A stretch of DNA of 64,000 nt, from contig JAVXUO010001305.1 of the NCBI GenBank assembly GCA_033065855.1, positions 434,001 through 498,000 on the forward strand, in the 5' to 3' direction. The notes below the pieces were generated by a model. It saw nothing but the letters and a program-made list of their open reading frames with translations. It had not been told where the DNA came from and made no database searches. This stretch comes from Escallonia rubra. Its lineage: Eukaryota; Streptophyta; Magnoliopsida; Escalloniales; Escalloniaceae. Positions 34,586 through 44,126 of the stretch are shown piece by piece. The position numbers and the translations under genes were made by a program. How positions within the stretch are numbered: position 1 is the first letter of the stretch; every line of letters begins with the position of its first letter.

Positions 34586-34767
34586 GGCTAGGGTTATTAA
34601 GCGTTCGGAGTGGTGGGAAGTGAGGAATGGTTTTCATACATTAAAGTAATGATTTAATGACTATTGTTATTGCGTTGGTAAGCTAGGTTAACGATTCAGT
34701 TACAGTTTTGGAATGTAAATATTATGGACGCTAAGTTAGTTTACGATTATATTTTGTTCTTACAGAT

Positions 34768-35438
34768 ATGGATTTCAACCCTGGACCTCATGATACATCT
34801 ATCCTATACGATGACGATGACCACGTCGCGAGGCACGTATTTGACGGTGTCGATAGGGGTGTTTTGGAAACAGTTCAAAGCACAAGTCACCTCGACGAGT
34901 GGGTACTGAACGAGGAACAAATAGAACTCTCCTGGGCGGTCGTGAACACCACTGGTTCCTATTAGTTCTCCATCCAGCGAACAGACAGGTCAACATATAC
35001 GATAGCCTAAGGGAGGACTCTCATGGGCGGTCGCTGGCACAGATGTATAGCGAGTACATCACTGCAGTGGTTAGTTTTTATCGGTTGACCTTGGCTCATA
35101 GCATATTCTTATTGTAACATAGGCTTGATGATCTTTTTAATTGTTGGTTGCAGACTACTATCTTCTCGCTAGCGTGCCGAGATTATTCGGGGGAATCCAT
35201 CACCAGGTACTCGACGGTAGAGCCTTGGACGGTCGTGATGATAAAGGACCGACCAAAGCAATATAACAGTCACGATTGCGGGATTTACGTCCTCAAGTAC
35301 GTGGACTACATTGCTCGCTCGGAGGTGCTCAGATATAAGTCGTGGACATGGAAGGCTGCCTTGACGTTTAGGTATAGGATAGCCTGGGAGCTGAAAAAAA
35401 ATGAAGCTAGATGGCTTCATTACCATTATCCTAATTAG
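34768..35438 (+). pseudogene. MULE-2 PMD-Ulp1 gene, internally deleted
   Basis: After the acceptor TTCTTACAG (34765) the ATG opens MDFNPGPHDTSILYD, the same N-terminus as the MULE-1 PMD protein. The frame ends at 34965. The overlapping frame from ~34899 reads straight into a Ulp1 core: HHWFLLVLHPANRQVNIYDSL (catalytic His and Asp), a phase-0 intron 35070-35153, then PKQYNSHDCGIYVLKYVDYI (Gln and catalytic Cys) to a stop at 35438. So the four catalytic-site residues of a C48 protease survive, but the PMD body, linker and first part of the protease are missing, and the junction shifts frame. A deletion fusing the two ends of a full-length gene explains this best. An unseen splice event is less likely because the frames overlap. 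Confidence 0.75.
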
Positions 35439-35489
35439 CGTGACTATGGTGCATGAGCAAAGAACCCCTTAAAAAAATGTATATGTATT

Positions 35490-37165
35490 TTCGCAAGCTA
35501 TGAATTTGACGATAAAGTGTGCGCGAATATGCCTTTTATAGGAAAATCAAATATATTATTTGTCTCGATTTTCGTCGGAATTCATAGAAATGGCCTACTA
35601 GCATGCCTAAGGGGCAATGAGCGAAAAAAAAGTGACCAAAAAAAATTACAAGATTTTTCGGAAGCTATGAATTGGGTCCTAAAGTGTGCCCGAATAGGCC
35701 CTTCATAGGAAAACCCAAAAAATAATGTGTCTCGTTTTTCGCCGAAATTCTTACGAATGGGCTAACTAGCGTGCCTGAGGTGCAATGAGCGAAAAAAAAA
35801 GTGACAAAAAAAATTACAAGATTTTTCGGAAGCTATGAATTGGGCCCTAAAGTGTACCCGAATAGGCCCTTCATAGGAAAACCGAAAAAATAATGTGTCT
35901 CGTTTTTCGCCGAAATTCTTACGAATGGGCTAACTAGCGTGCCTGAAGAGCAATGAGCGAAAAAAAAAGTGACAAAAAAAAAAATTACAAGATTTTTCGG
36001 AAGTTATGAATTGGGCCCTAAAGTATGTCCGAATAGGCCCTTCATAGGAAAATCCAAAAAATAATGTGTCTCGTCTTCGCCGAAATTCTTACAAATGGGC
36101 TAACTAGCGTGTCTGAGGTGCAATGAGCGAAAAAAAAGTGACAAAAAAAAGTACAAGATTTTTCAGAAGCTATGAATTGGGCCCTAAAGTGTACCCGAAT
36201 AAGCCCTTCATAGGAAAATTCAAAAAATAATGTGTCTCATTTTTCGCCGAAATTCTTACGAATGGGCTAACTAGCGTGCTTGCGGTGCAATGAGCGAAAA
36301 AAAAAGTGACAAAAAAAATTACAAGATTTTTTGGAAGCTATGAATTGGGCCCTAAAATGTGCCCGAATAGGCCCTTCATAGGAAAACCCAAAAAATAATG
36401 TGTCTCATTTTTCGCCGAAATTCTTACGAATGGGCTAACTAGCGTGCCTGAGGTGCAATGAGCGAAAAAAAAGTGACAAAAAAAATTACAAGATTTTTCG
36501 GAAGCTATGAATTGGGCCCTAAAATGTGCCCGAATAGGCCCTTCATAGGAAAACCCAAAAAATAATGTGTCTCGTTTTTCGCCGAAATTCTTACGAATGG
36601 GCTAACTAGCTTGCCTGAAGAGCAATGAGCGAAAAAAAAAGTGACAAAAAAATTACAAGATTTTTCGGAAGCTATGAATTGGGCTCTAAAGTGTACCCGA
36701 ATAGGCCCTTCATAGGAAAACCGAAAAAATAATGTGTCTCGTTTTTCGCCGAAATTCTTACGAATGGGCTAACTAGCGTGCCTGAGGTGCAATGAGCGAA
36801 AAAAAAGTGACAAAAAAAAGTACAAGATTTTTCGGAAGCTATGAATTGAGCCGTAAAGTGTACCCGAATAGGCCCTTCATAGGAAAACCCAAAAAATAAT
36901 GTGTCTCGTTTTTTGCCGAAATTCTTACGAATGGGCTAACTAGCGTGCCTGCGGTGCAATGAGCGAAAAAAAAGTGACAAAAAAAATTACAAGATTTTTC
37001 GGAAGCTATGAATTGGGCCCTAAAGTGTGCCCGAATTGGCCCTTCATAGGAAAACCCAAAAAATAATATGTCTCGTTTTTCGCCGAAATTCTTACGAATG
37101 GGCTAACTAGCGTGCCTGAGGTGCAATGAGCGAAAAAAAAGTGAAAAAAAATTACAAGATTTTTC
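35490..37165. repeat. 168-bp tandem array between MULE-2 genes
   Basis: About ten units of ~168-170 bp, seen at each GAAGCTATGAATTGGGC (35494, 35659, 35829, 35999, 36167, 36335, 36499, 36667, 36834, 37002). Each has a conserved GCGAAAAAAAAGTGAC segment. A weak inverted pair (ATGAATTGGGCC … GGCCCTTCAT) lies in each unit. The array starts just after the Ulp1 stop and ends ~70 bp before the transposase stop, so both transcripts would terminate in it. Confidence 0.9.
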
Positions 37166-37233
37166 ATTCAACAAACCAAATCACAAATTTAAACATTATA
37201 AAAGTTATTCGTTATACAACTGAAATATTAACC

Positions 37234-39534
37234 CTAACACTCTTCATCATCATCGTCCTCCTCGACCATACTGCCAGGTGCGAGACCTAACACTTTATAA
37301 TGGTTTCTCTTGTCATGATCAGTCATCTTATTACACAACGCACACTTTCGCAATTTTTTTTGACCCGTTTCTTTTTCAATCGGATTCTTCATGCGTATTT
37401 CTCGTTTTTGCCCTTTTGTTTGAGAAATAATTGGATCAAAAATGTCGTCCTCCTCACCTTGCATGCTAGTGCCGTCAATGACTGGCTGTTTGGCTCGATT
37501 GAATCTACCGGCTGGAGTCGTCCGAGTAGTCGGAGTGTCCCGTCTTTTTGGATCAGGCATCCTAAACTGTGCATGCTTAGCCTTATCCCATGCGGCTGCT
37601 TCAACTTGATACTTGTATCCATCAAATGTTGACGCTGCATCCAATGATAAACCGTGCATGATGTTACAAAGGTGATTATATCGCAGCGGCTCAGATTGCT
37701 CGAAATCAACTGAAACATTGGGCACGTAAGGAATGTGACCGTGGACTCTATTGGCTTCCTTCGTCCACCGTTCCAAGATATACTGTTGAGGGATTTCACT
37801 AGCATTCTTCGAGCTCAAAACCCTCAACGCGTGTCGACAAAGTATACCTTTATGCTCAAACAATTGACAGTTGCAATTTACCAACCCGGTGTCCATACAT
37901 TTAGCCACGGTAAAATGTCTTCTGTTCCTCGGAGTCGACGAAGAGCACGGATTGGCAAAATTCGTCACGTTTGTCAAAGCATAAACCTTGAGATCTCTGG
38001 TGGAATACTCGTGCAACTTTTTCATGCCATATTGATTCGACTTTAGTAGTTCATCTTGAAACTGTCTAAACATTTCCTTGGTATAGACTTGAGCCGCATG
38101 AGCCTCCAAAGGTGAAAAGAGTAGTATGGCTCTTTCTCTGTAAGCTGTAGCCGTGTCGGCTTCTCTCTCACGGTACAATTGCCTATCAACGGCTTTCTGC
38201 ATCTCCAGTACGAACTCCACTATACTTGAAGACTGGCTTACGTACCCATCAAAGAATGAATTCATAGCTTCGCTTCTCGAGGTCGTAGTCATTCCGGCTG
38301 CAAAAAACTTCTTGGTGTAGGCACCGACCCACTGTGTCTTGATCGCATACAACGATTGTAACCACGTATGATTGTGCAAAGAATAGTCATCCATTAAAGT
38401 GGCCCACCTCTCCTCGAACACGTCTACCGTCAACGATTTCTTCAAACATGTATTAAAGTCAGTCTTGAATTCCGGATGGTTTGCATATACATTGTGAAGC
38501 CGTTCGGGATATTTGTTGCTTATGTGCCACGTGCACAGGCCATGGTGAGTATCTGGAAGGACCTTAGCGATTGCATTTTTCATTGCCAGATCTTGGTCGG
38601 TGATGATGGTCTTTGGAGGAATACGATACATTGCTTGAAGCCACGTTTCAAATAACCACGTAAATGACTCCTCCGTCTCATCCCTAAGCAGGGCAAAGCC
38701 AAACGAGATTGACTGATAGTGGTGGTTCACCCCCGTGAACGGAGCAAAAGGCATAGAGTACTTATTGGTGCGGTATGTGGTGTCAAACGTCACAACATCC
38801 CCAAAATTTTGGTAAGCAGCTATAGAACGGGGGTCCGCCCAAAATATAGTACTAATGCGGTTCTCATCATCGAGTTGGATACTGTAGAAAAATCCAGAAT
38901 TCTCACTCTGAAGGCACCTGAAGAGATCAAGTGTAGCTTGAGCATCATTCCTACCGAAAGACTCTCTCTTCTGAGCACGAAGTTCATTTCGAAGGTCTAC
39001 GTCGTTGAAACTCAACTTGTCAATCCCCTCAGCCTGGCTTGAGAAAACCCCCATCATCTTAGAAGGTGGAATTTTAGCCCCGGCCATTGTAAAAATCAGT
39101 TGTCTGTGTGCCGCGCTAATTTCTCGGTGTTGATGAATTTGACCAATCTTACTGGGAGTCATCAACTGATGATTATGACTCAACTCCACTCCCGTCACAA
39201 CCCAATGGTTTTCTTTTTTCCGGTGTACTGCATACACATGGGCCTTGCAGCCGGTACCCGAAAATGTGTCGCGTTTTCTTTGTCTTGTTGTCCCTTCGTC
39301 ACTGATCTGAACGACCGGGGGTACATGCGGTGCTCTTCTATGACACTCAAATAACCTTGCACCAATTTGATCGGTATTCACCCGTTTTCTAGTCGTCTTA
39401 GTTCTAATACCGAAACCCATCGTTTTCGAATATACTCTGTAGTATGCTTCGACTTCGTCCAGTGTTTGAAAAACTTGATCCAAGTAAGGTGGATCAGAAC
39501 CTTCACAGAAATTGCTTCCTCCAGTTGCATCCAT
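37234..39534 (-). CDS. MULE-2 transposase, intact (FAR1 + MULE core + SWIM)
   Basis: A 766-residue uninterrupted frame. Residues ~17-125 form a FAR1-type zinc region (C64, C96, H120/H122 of SHNHQL). The MULE core has D251 (VVTFDTTYRTNKY), D313 (IITDQDLAMKN), the C334-H337 pair (LCTWHI) and E422 (SRSEAMNSFFDGYV). A SWIM finger (C554, C556, C566, H568) and a C-terminal CALC…HDKRNH finger (731-745) precede an acidic tail. All expected DDE residues are present. It should cut and join the element at its terminal repeats in the nucleus. The 3' splice site TTTTTTTAG lies ~15 bp upstream of the ATG, linking it to the leader exon in the right repeat. It could be mistaken for a host FAR1/FRS gene, but it sits inside terminal repeats and matches the MULE-1 copy. 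Confidence 0.93.
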   Translation of the reverse strand: MDATGGSNFCEGSDPPYLDQVFQTLDEVEAYYRVYSKTMGFGIRTKTTRKRVNTDQIGARLFECHRRAPHVPPVVQISDEGTTRQRKRDTFSGTGCKAHVYAVHRKKENHWVVTGVELSHNHQLMTPSKIGQIHQHREISAAHRQLIFTMAGAKIPPSKMMGVFSSQAEGIDKLSFNDVDLRNELRAQKRESFGRNDAQATLDLFRCLQSENSGFFYSIQLDDENRISTIFWADPRSIAAYQNFGDVVTFDTTYRTNKYSMPFAPFTGVNHHYQSISFGFALLRDETEESFTWLFETWLQAMYRIPPKTIITDQDLAMKNAIAKVLPDTHHGLCTWHISNKYPERLHNVYANHPEFKTDFNTCLKKSLTVDVFEERWATLMDDYSLHNHTWLQSLYAIKTQWVGAYTKKFFAAGMTTTSRSEAMNSFFDGYVSQSSSIVEFVLEMQKAVDRQLYREREADTATAYRERAILLFSPLEAHAAQVYTKEMFRQFQDELLKSNQYGMKKLHEYSTRDLKVYALTNVTNFANPCSSSTPRNRRHFTVAKCMDTGLVNCNCQLFEHKGILCRHALRVLSSKNASEIPQQYILERWTKEANRVHGHIPYVPNVSVDFEQSEPLRYNHLCNIMHGLSLDAASTFDGYKYQVEAAAWDKAKHAQFRMPDPKRRDTPTTRTTPAGRFNRAKQPVIDGTSMQGEEDDIFDPIISQTKGQKREIRMKNPIEKETGQKKLRKCALCNKMTDHDKRNHYKVLGLAPGSMVEEDDDDEEC

Positions 39535-39548
39535 ATTTATACTGAAAT

Positions 39549-40798
39549 CTAAAAAAATAAAAATTATATCATTCTCAACAAGTCATAGAATTAAATAAAA
39601 GAAGAATAAAATTTATTTGCAGTGTAATTGTTGGAAAATTTGTATAATGTAAAATTACCAAAATAGCCCCCGATGAGCGGCAAATTACCGAAATGCCCAC
39701 GGGGGTTCATTATCACCCTAACGCCCCAAATCATCTTCGAAACAACCTTTCAGGTGCTTTGCTTACATTTCTGGATGAAGCAGTCATTTGAAAAACTGAA
39801 AGGGGCAAAGTAACGAAAATATCCCTCTCGGGAATGCAAATTACCAAAATGCCCCCTGCCATCAGAAAAGCTGAATAGTTTTTTCAGTCATCGCCCCAAC
39901 AAGCTTTATCTAATTCACAACTTTAAAATAACTTTTCGGGTGTCTCACACCCTTTCCTGAACTAAAAGTCATTCGGGAAATTCGTGTAATGTAAAATTAG
40001 GAAAATAGCCCCCGAAGAGCGGCAAATTACCGAAATGGCTCGGGGTTCATTAAAACCCCAACGCCCCACGAATCGGCTTCAAATTAGCCTTTCAGGTGCT
40101 TTGCTTACATTTACGGACTGAAAAGACGTTCGAAAAAGTTGACAGCGTAAAATTACGAGAATACCCCTCTCGGGCGGCGAATTACCAAAATGCCCCTGGC
40201 ATCAGGAAAAATCTCAAAAGTGCTTTAAGACGCTATTCTAAGGTTGCTGAGTTCATCTTTGATCTAAAAAGCATTTTACGGATTTTTCGTAAAAAAATCC
40301 CGAATTGGTGTCCAGATCGAGCGCTTAAAAGCCCGTTCGGCAAAAAATTTCTACCGGCTTCGGAATGGCCCGAATTCCTGGGGAATGGAACTTCCCAACA
40401 TCCTAGGGTTCTCAAAAAAGTTTCGCGTGAAATCGCGCTAGCTTGATATTTTAAATTACACTGCGAAGTTACAAGGTTGCGCGTATCAGTTAACCCCTTT
40501 CCAGTCTTTGGAAAAATCTGAAATTTTTACCTGATACAGATCTTTTAAAAATAACTAGGGTCTATTTTTTGCACTTTGGCAAAATCTAGCTCTAGATAGT
40601 TTTTATAAATTCGTGAAAAATCATAATTTTGACGCCCTAAAAAATCGCTATTTTCGAATCTTTCGAATGTAATACCCCGATTTGTAAAAACGTAATTTTG
40701 ACGCCCTAAACACGAATTTTAGACTATGGTAAGAACAATTTAAGCGTAAGAACAATTTAAATTAACATTGAATTATAAGAAAAATTCAAAATACTTAC
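39549..40798 (-). promoter_or_regulatory. 5' leader intron of MULE-2 transposase
   Basis: Donor at 40798 (CAAAACAA|GTAAGTATT on minus) and acceptor TTTTTTTAG at 39549, about 1.25 kb. It contains one good copy and older copies of the 310-bp unit. Confidence 0.65.
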
Positions 40799-41615
40799 TT
40801 GTTTTGACTTGAAAAAAATGACGAAGAAATCCACCGATCTTCTTCTAGCGGTTATCCACCGATCTTCTAGCGTAAAAATTTTTTCGCTCGTATTGTTGTG
40901 GAGATTATGTAGGTGAGATAGGGAGAATGATGAGAGTGTAAGAAATAATTCGGGGGAAGAGGGTTTTTATAGACAGAAAAGTGAGCCGTGGGAGGGGGGG
41001 CAACTAATGTTCTGCCATGTGTCGAAGAGGGGTGGGGGCCAAGCCATGGGAGGAGGTTTTGGGAGGGGGAAAGGGGGGAATCTGCCGAAGGGGGGTGGGG
41101 GCCTAGGGAGGGAGAATGACATGCGGGGGGGAAGAGGGGTGGGGGCCACGGGGGGGAGAGGGGTTACTGCCGGGGGTGGAAATTTGGGTGAGAGGGGATG
41201 GGGGCCGGGGGGATCTGCAGAAGGGGGTGGGGGCCAAGGGAGGGAGAAGGACACGTGGGGGGGGGGGGGGAAGAGAGGTGGGGGCCACGGGGGGGAGGGG
41301 GTTACTGCCGGGTTAAAGACTCCAGCGATTGGCCTTGGGCCAATCGCATGACTCTCGCGCGATTAGCCCAAAGCCAGTCGCCAGACTGTCAGGCGATTGG
41401 CTTTGGGCCAATCGCGCGAGAGTCATGCGATTGGCCTTGGCTGGACAGTCTGGCGCGCGAGAGTCATGCGATTGGCCCAAGGCCAATCGCGGCTCCTTTT
41501 TGGCCAGAAATGGCCCAATCAGCTGGTTTTTTTTTTTTTTTTTTCAATCGCTAGTAATACTAGCGATTCGGTGGGAAAAAAAAAATTTCCCACCGGTCGA
41601 TGGGGATCGATCCCC
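40055..41615. repeat. MULE-2 right terminal inverted repeat (~1.56 kb)
   Basis: Inverted match to 31480-33093, with differences mainly in homopolymer lengths and in the number of GCGATTGGCC palindromes (one unit is broken near 41440). The G-rich block 40985-41310 mirrors the C-rich block on the left. Confidence 0.85.
40799..40971 (-). promoter_or_regulatory. promoter and leader exon in MULE-2 right TIR
   Basis: Inverted copy of the left promoter: TATAAAAA (40964-40971 on minus), a leader, and a donor at 40798. The position corresponding to the left ATG reads AAATTTTTACG, so this leader has no upstream start codon. Confidence 0.7.
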
Positions 41616-41626
41616 ATATATATATA
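41616..41626. repeat. TA tract at right edge of MULE-2
   Basis: Short ATATATATATA directly after the terminal GATCCCC, the counterpart of the TA tract at 31467-31479. Confidence 0.75.
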
Positions 41627-41639
41627 CTAGTAAGAATCA

Positions 41640-42050
41640 CGTACGTTGCACATTGAAAGGTAGTCTACTTCAAATTATTTATGAAAGGACGTTCAAATAG
41701 TAGAGCATCAAAGTAGCATCACTAAATAATCCAAACTTGTTCCTTCCTTATATAGTAATACTACTATGTTAATCCTTCTCAATCTTTATCCTCTTTCTAG
41801 AGATGTTTTTGTTCATGGACCAACTTTTTTGCTTTTAGCATTTTTCTTCTTTTGAAAACTTTCGAGAGTCTCGTCATCATCGATCCTTCTGAACGTGCAT
41901 GTATGGCCCCTTTCTCTGCAATTGCTTCTATTGCTTCTACAATAATTGATGTATTGCCTTCATTACTCTCAGAGACTCTCTGTAGTTTTATAAGAAACTT
42001 GTACTTTTTATTTTTGCATCCAACCAACTTTCGGTAGTATCATAGTAAGG
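41640..42050. other. unassigned stretch between MULE-2 and the Tat gag
   Basis: A minus-strand frame at 42027-41797 (lysine-rich, 76 residues) is not recognised and may be chance. The 5' LTR expected for the following retrotransposon was not found here. Confidence 0.3.
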
Positions 42051-42084
42051 TTGTCTTTTGTTTTCAACTTCAAAAATTATTGCT

Positions 42085-42462
42085 TCAAAGTAAGTTTGAC
42101 GAGACCACAGATCCCAAGATTCACGTGAAGATGTATATGCGAGTGTTGGCCTCATACGGGATAAATGAGAATTAGTTGTTACAGTTGTTTCCACATACCC
42201 TCACCGGAGCGACTTCCTAATGGTTCTTTGCTTTGGATGAAGCCCGAATCCGCACATGGAAAGATGTTGTGAGAGAGTTTGTCAGACAATACCAATACAA
42301 TGTAGACCTAGACATCACCCGTAGAGATTTAGAAACCACGAAGGAAGAGCCGAAGGAGTCTGTTTCAACTTTCATCATGAGGTGGAGTAATGAGGCAGCT
42401 GAGATGGTGAACCGTTCGACGAAAAAAGAGAAAGTAAACATCGTGAGAAGCAACCTGTTTTT
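42085..42462 (+). pseudogene. Tat gag fragment, 5' part
   Basis: Reads as a retrotransposon gag domain: KIHVKMYMRVLASYG, LDEARIRTWKDVVREF, VDLDITRRDLETTKEEPKES, FIMRWSNEAAEMVNR. A stop near 42173 and another near 42220 break it. It stops at the CACTA insertion at 42463 and resumes at ~45288. Confidence 0.75.
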
Positions 42463-42699
42463 CACTACAAGAAAATCTAGTTGTAACGACGCATATAAAG
42501 AGACGCTTTATAAAAAGCGTCCTAAAAAGTCCGTTGTAAGACGCTAAGGTAAAAGCGTCCTTGTTTCTCATACATAATAGGATGCTTTGCAACGCCCTAA
42601 ATTGATCGATTCTATAAAGGTTCCAGGAACATCTGCCTCTTGATTGTTTACCCTAAATATATATCTCCCAATTCCCTTAACTTCCTATTTTCATTCCAT

Positions 42700-43170
42700 C
42701 TAGCCACCATCTCTCCAAATTCCAATGTCCGCATAATCGTAAATCAGAATTTTCCGTGCCAAGCTGAAATCCACCATTTCTCTGCCCGTAACCCTAACCT
42801 CCTCCACTTCTTCTCCTCCCCATCCACCCTGAATCCCGGCGACCAAAACGCCACTGCATCACCTCCTCCCTCGCCTCCACAGCCCCAGTCGCCCTTCTCT
42901 TCCTACTTCAAAGACGATAAGGCCAACCTCAAACAACAACCGCCTCCACTAGCCCCACCCTCCAAATAAACCCTTCTTCTCTTCCCATCTATTCACAGGT
43001 AAATCAGCCTCCAAAGTCACCTCCCTCAAAGAGATCCGCAAGAAGTTAACTGAGTACTGTCGCCGCCGCTGTCCTCTTCTCAATCTGGGGTTCAATTACG
43101 TCTTCCTCCAAGAACCACCATTTTTCAGTTACATCTTCCTCAATCCGTGGTTCAATTACAACTCTTAGGT
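42700..43170 (+). pseudogene. captured gene 5' fragment, unidentified
   Basis: Starts with Ser/Pro-rich, transit-peptide-like coding sequence (ARNPNLLHFFSSPSTLNPG, then PPPSPPQPQSPFSSYFKDDK). It continues after a stop at 42967 with SLKEIRKKLTEYCRRRCP. The codon-like composition and a basic/Ser-rich N-terminus suggest the 5' end of a plastid- or mitochondrion-targeted host protein. The gene is not recognised. It lies inside the CACTA element. Confidence 0.45.
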
Positions 43171-43653
43171 AATCACCATCTCCTTTTGTAACAAATTATT
43201 CCTAGTGTTTCAATATTTGGTTGCATTAGTCATTGATTCTAGGTTAATTTTGATAATTCTAGATAATGAAATGCCAAATAAGATGCTTCTTCTACTATTG
43301 AACCCTATAGACGATCCTCATTCTTTAGTTGTATCACCTTTAGGGTTCCTCCTCAAGTGGAAATTTGGGGCTTTTTCCACAAAGGTTAGAATTTGGTCAG
43401 ATTTGACCTTTTAGATTAGGAATATTGTGATTCATGAAATTAGGAATTGTGTTGAGGGATTTCTTCGGTAGATGGTTGTGCAATTGTTGTCGAGGAGTGT
43501 TGTTGTGGATTTGAAATGTAAAATCTATTGCTGATATGAACAATGAACAATTGTTTAGTGGAGTTCATAACTCATTCATAACGTATCTTGAGCATATTAT
43601 ATAGATACAGTCTACCAGATCTGCAAGAGTTTGTGAGGGCAAGCACAGCAGCC

Positions 43654-44126
43654 ATGGATGTCGTCAGCCAGTTGTAGAGACAGTTTCTTGATTTCACAAC
43701 CTCTCTCTACCGTGAGGTCAGTACTTTAGCGTTAGTATCAAAATTCCTTTTGTGGGTTTTTGTTTTTCATTGTTGACTTTTTAGTTTATGTGGCTTATGA
43801 AGTGCTTTTTCATGATTTTTTTGATATGGGTTTTTGGCCAAAAGGGGTTCTTGGATGACCAGTTTGTACAGCTTCAGAAGCTGCAGGATGAAAGCAACCC
43901 AGATTTTGTGATTGAAGTTGTGTCCCTCTTCTTTGAAGATTCTGAGAAGCTGCTCAACAATCTGGCAACTGCGTTGTGAGTGCCTCCTTTTCTTGAACTG
44001 TGGATTGGTGGTTGGAATTGGAGAGTATACTTACTGGGTTCTCTTCGAATTGTTCAGGCAACAACATATTGTGGATTATAAACAGGTTGATGCCCTTGTC
44101 CACCAGTTCAAGGGCAGTAGTTCTAG
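43654..44126 (+). pseudogene. captured histidine phosphotransfer (AHP) gene fragment
   Basis: Three exons with introns kept: 43654-43716 (MDVVSQL, stop, RQFLDFTTSLYRE), 43845-43975 ([40 protein letters not shown]) and 44058-44126 (QQHIVDYKQVDALVHQFKGS). This is the N-terminal two-thirds of a plant AHP, the cytokinin phosphorelay shuttle, including the phospho-accepting His in VHQFKGSS. It is broken by a TAG at codon 8 and ends where the next exon should join (GA instead of a GT donor). Retained introns show capture at DNA level. AHP identity is confident; function is lost. Confidence 0.85.

Larger units (their letters stand above)
31480..41615. mobile_element. MULE-2: 10.1 kb Mutator-like element with intact transposase
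   Basis: Terminal inverted repeats of ~1.6 kb (31480-33093 and 40055-41615) begin GGGGATCGATCCC and are closely similar throughout: terminal hairpins, GCGATTGGCC palindromes, a C/G-rich block, a promoter, a leader exon and the start of the intron. TA repeats flank both ends. Genes: a truncated PMD-Ulp1 gene on plus (34768-35438) and an intact transposase on minus (39534-37234), converging on a 168-bp tandem array (35490-37165). The left arm is expanded by intron-located repeats (32528-34585). The high similarity of the repeats and the open transposase point to a fairly recent insertion. Confidence 0.9.

Noticed and set aside
37234-39534. Host FAR1/FRS transcription factor gene
   Set aside because: FRS genes share the domains, but this frame lies inside 1.6 kb inverted repeats, keeps the full DDE set, and has a decayed sister in MULE-1 with the same neighbours. 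It is an element transposase.
43654-44126. Functional AHP gene
   Set aside because: It has an in-frame stop at codon 8, lacks the last exons and lies inside a CACTA element.
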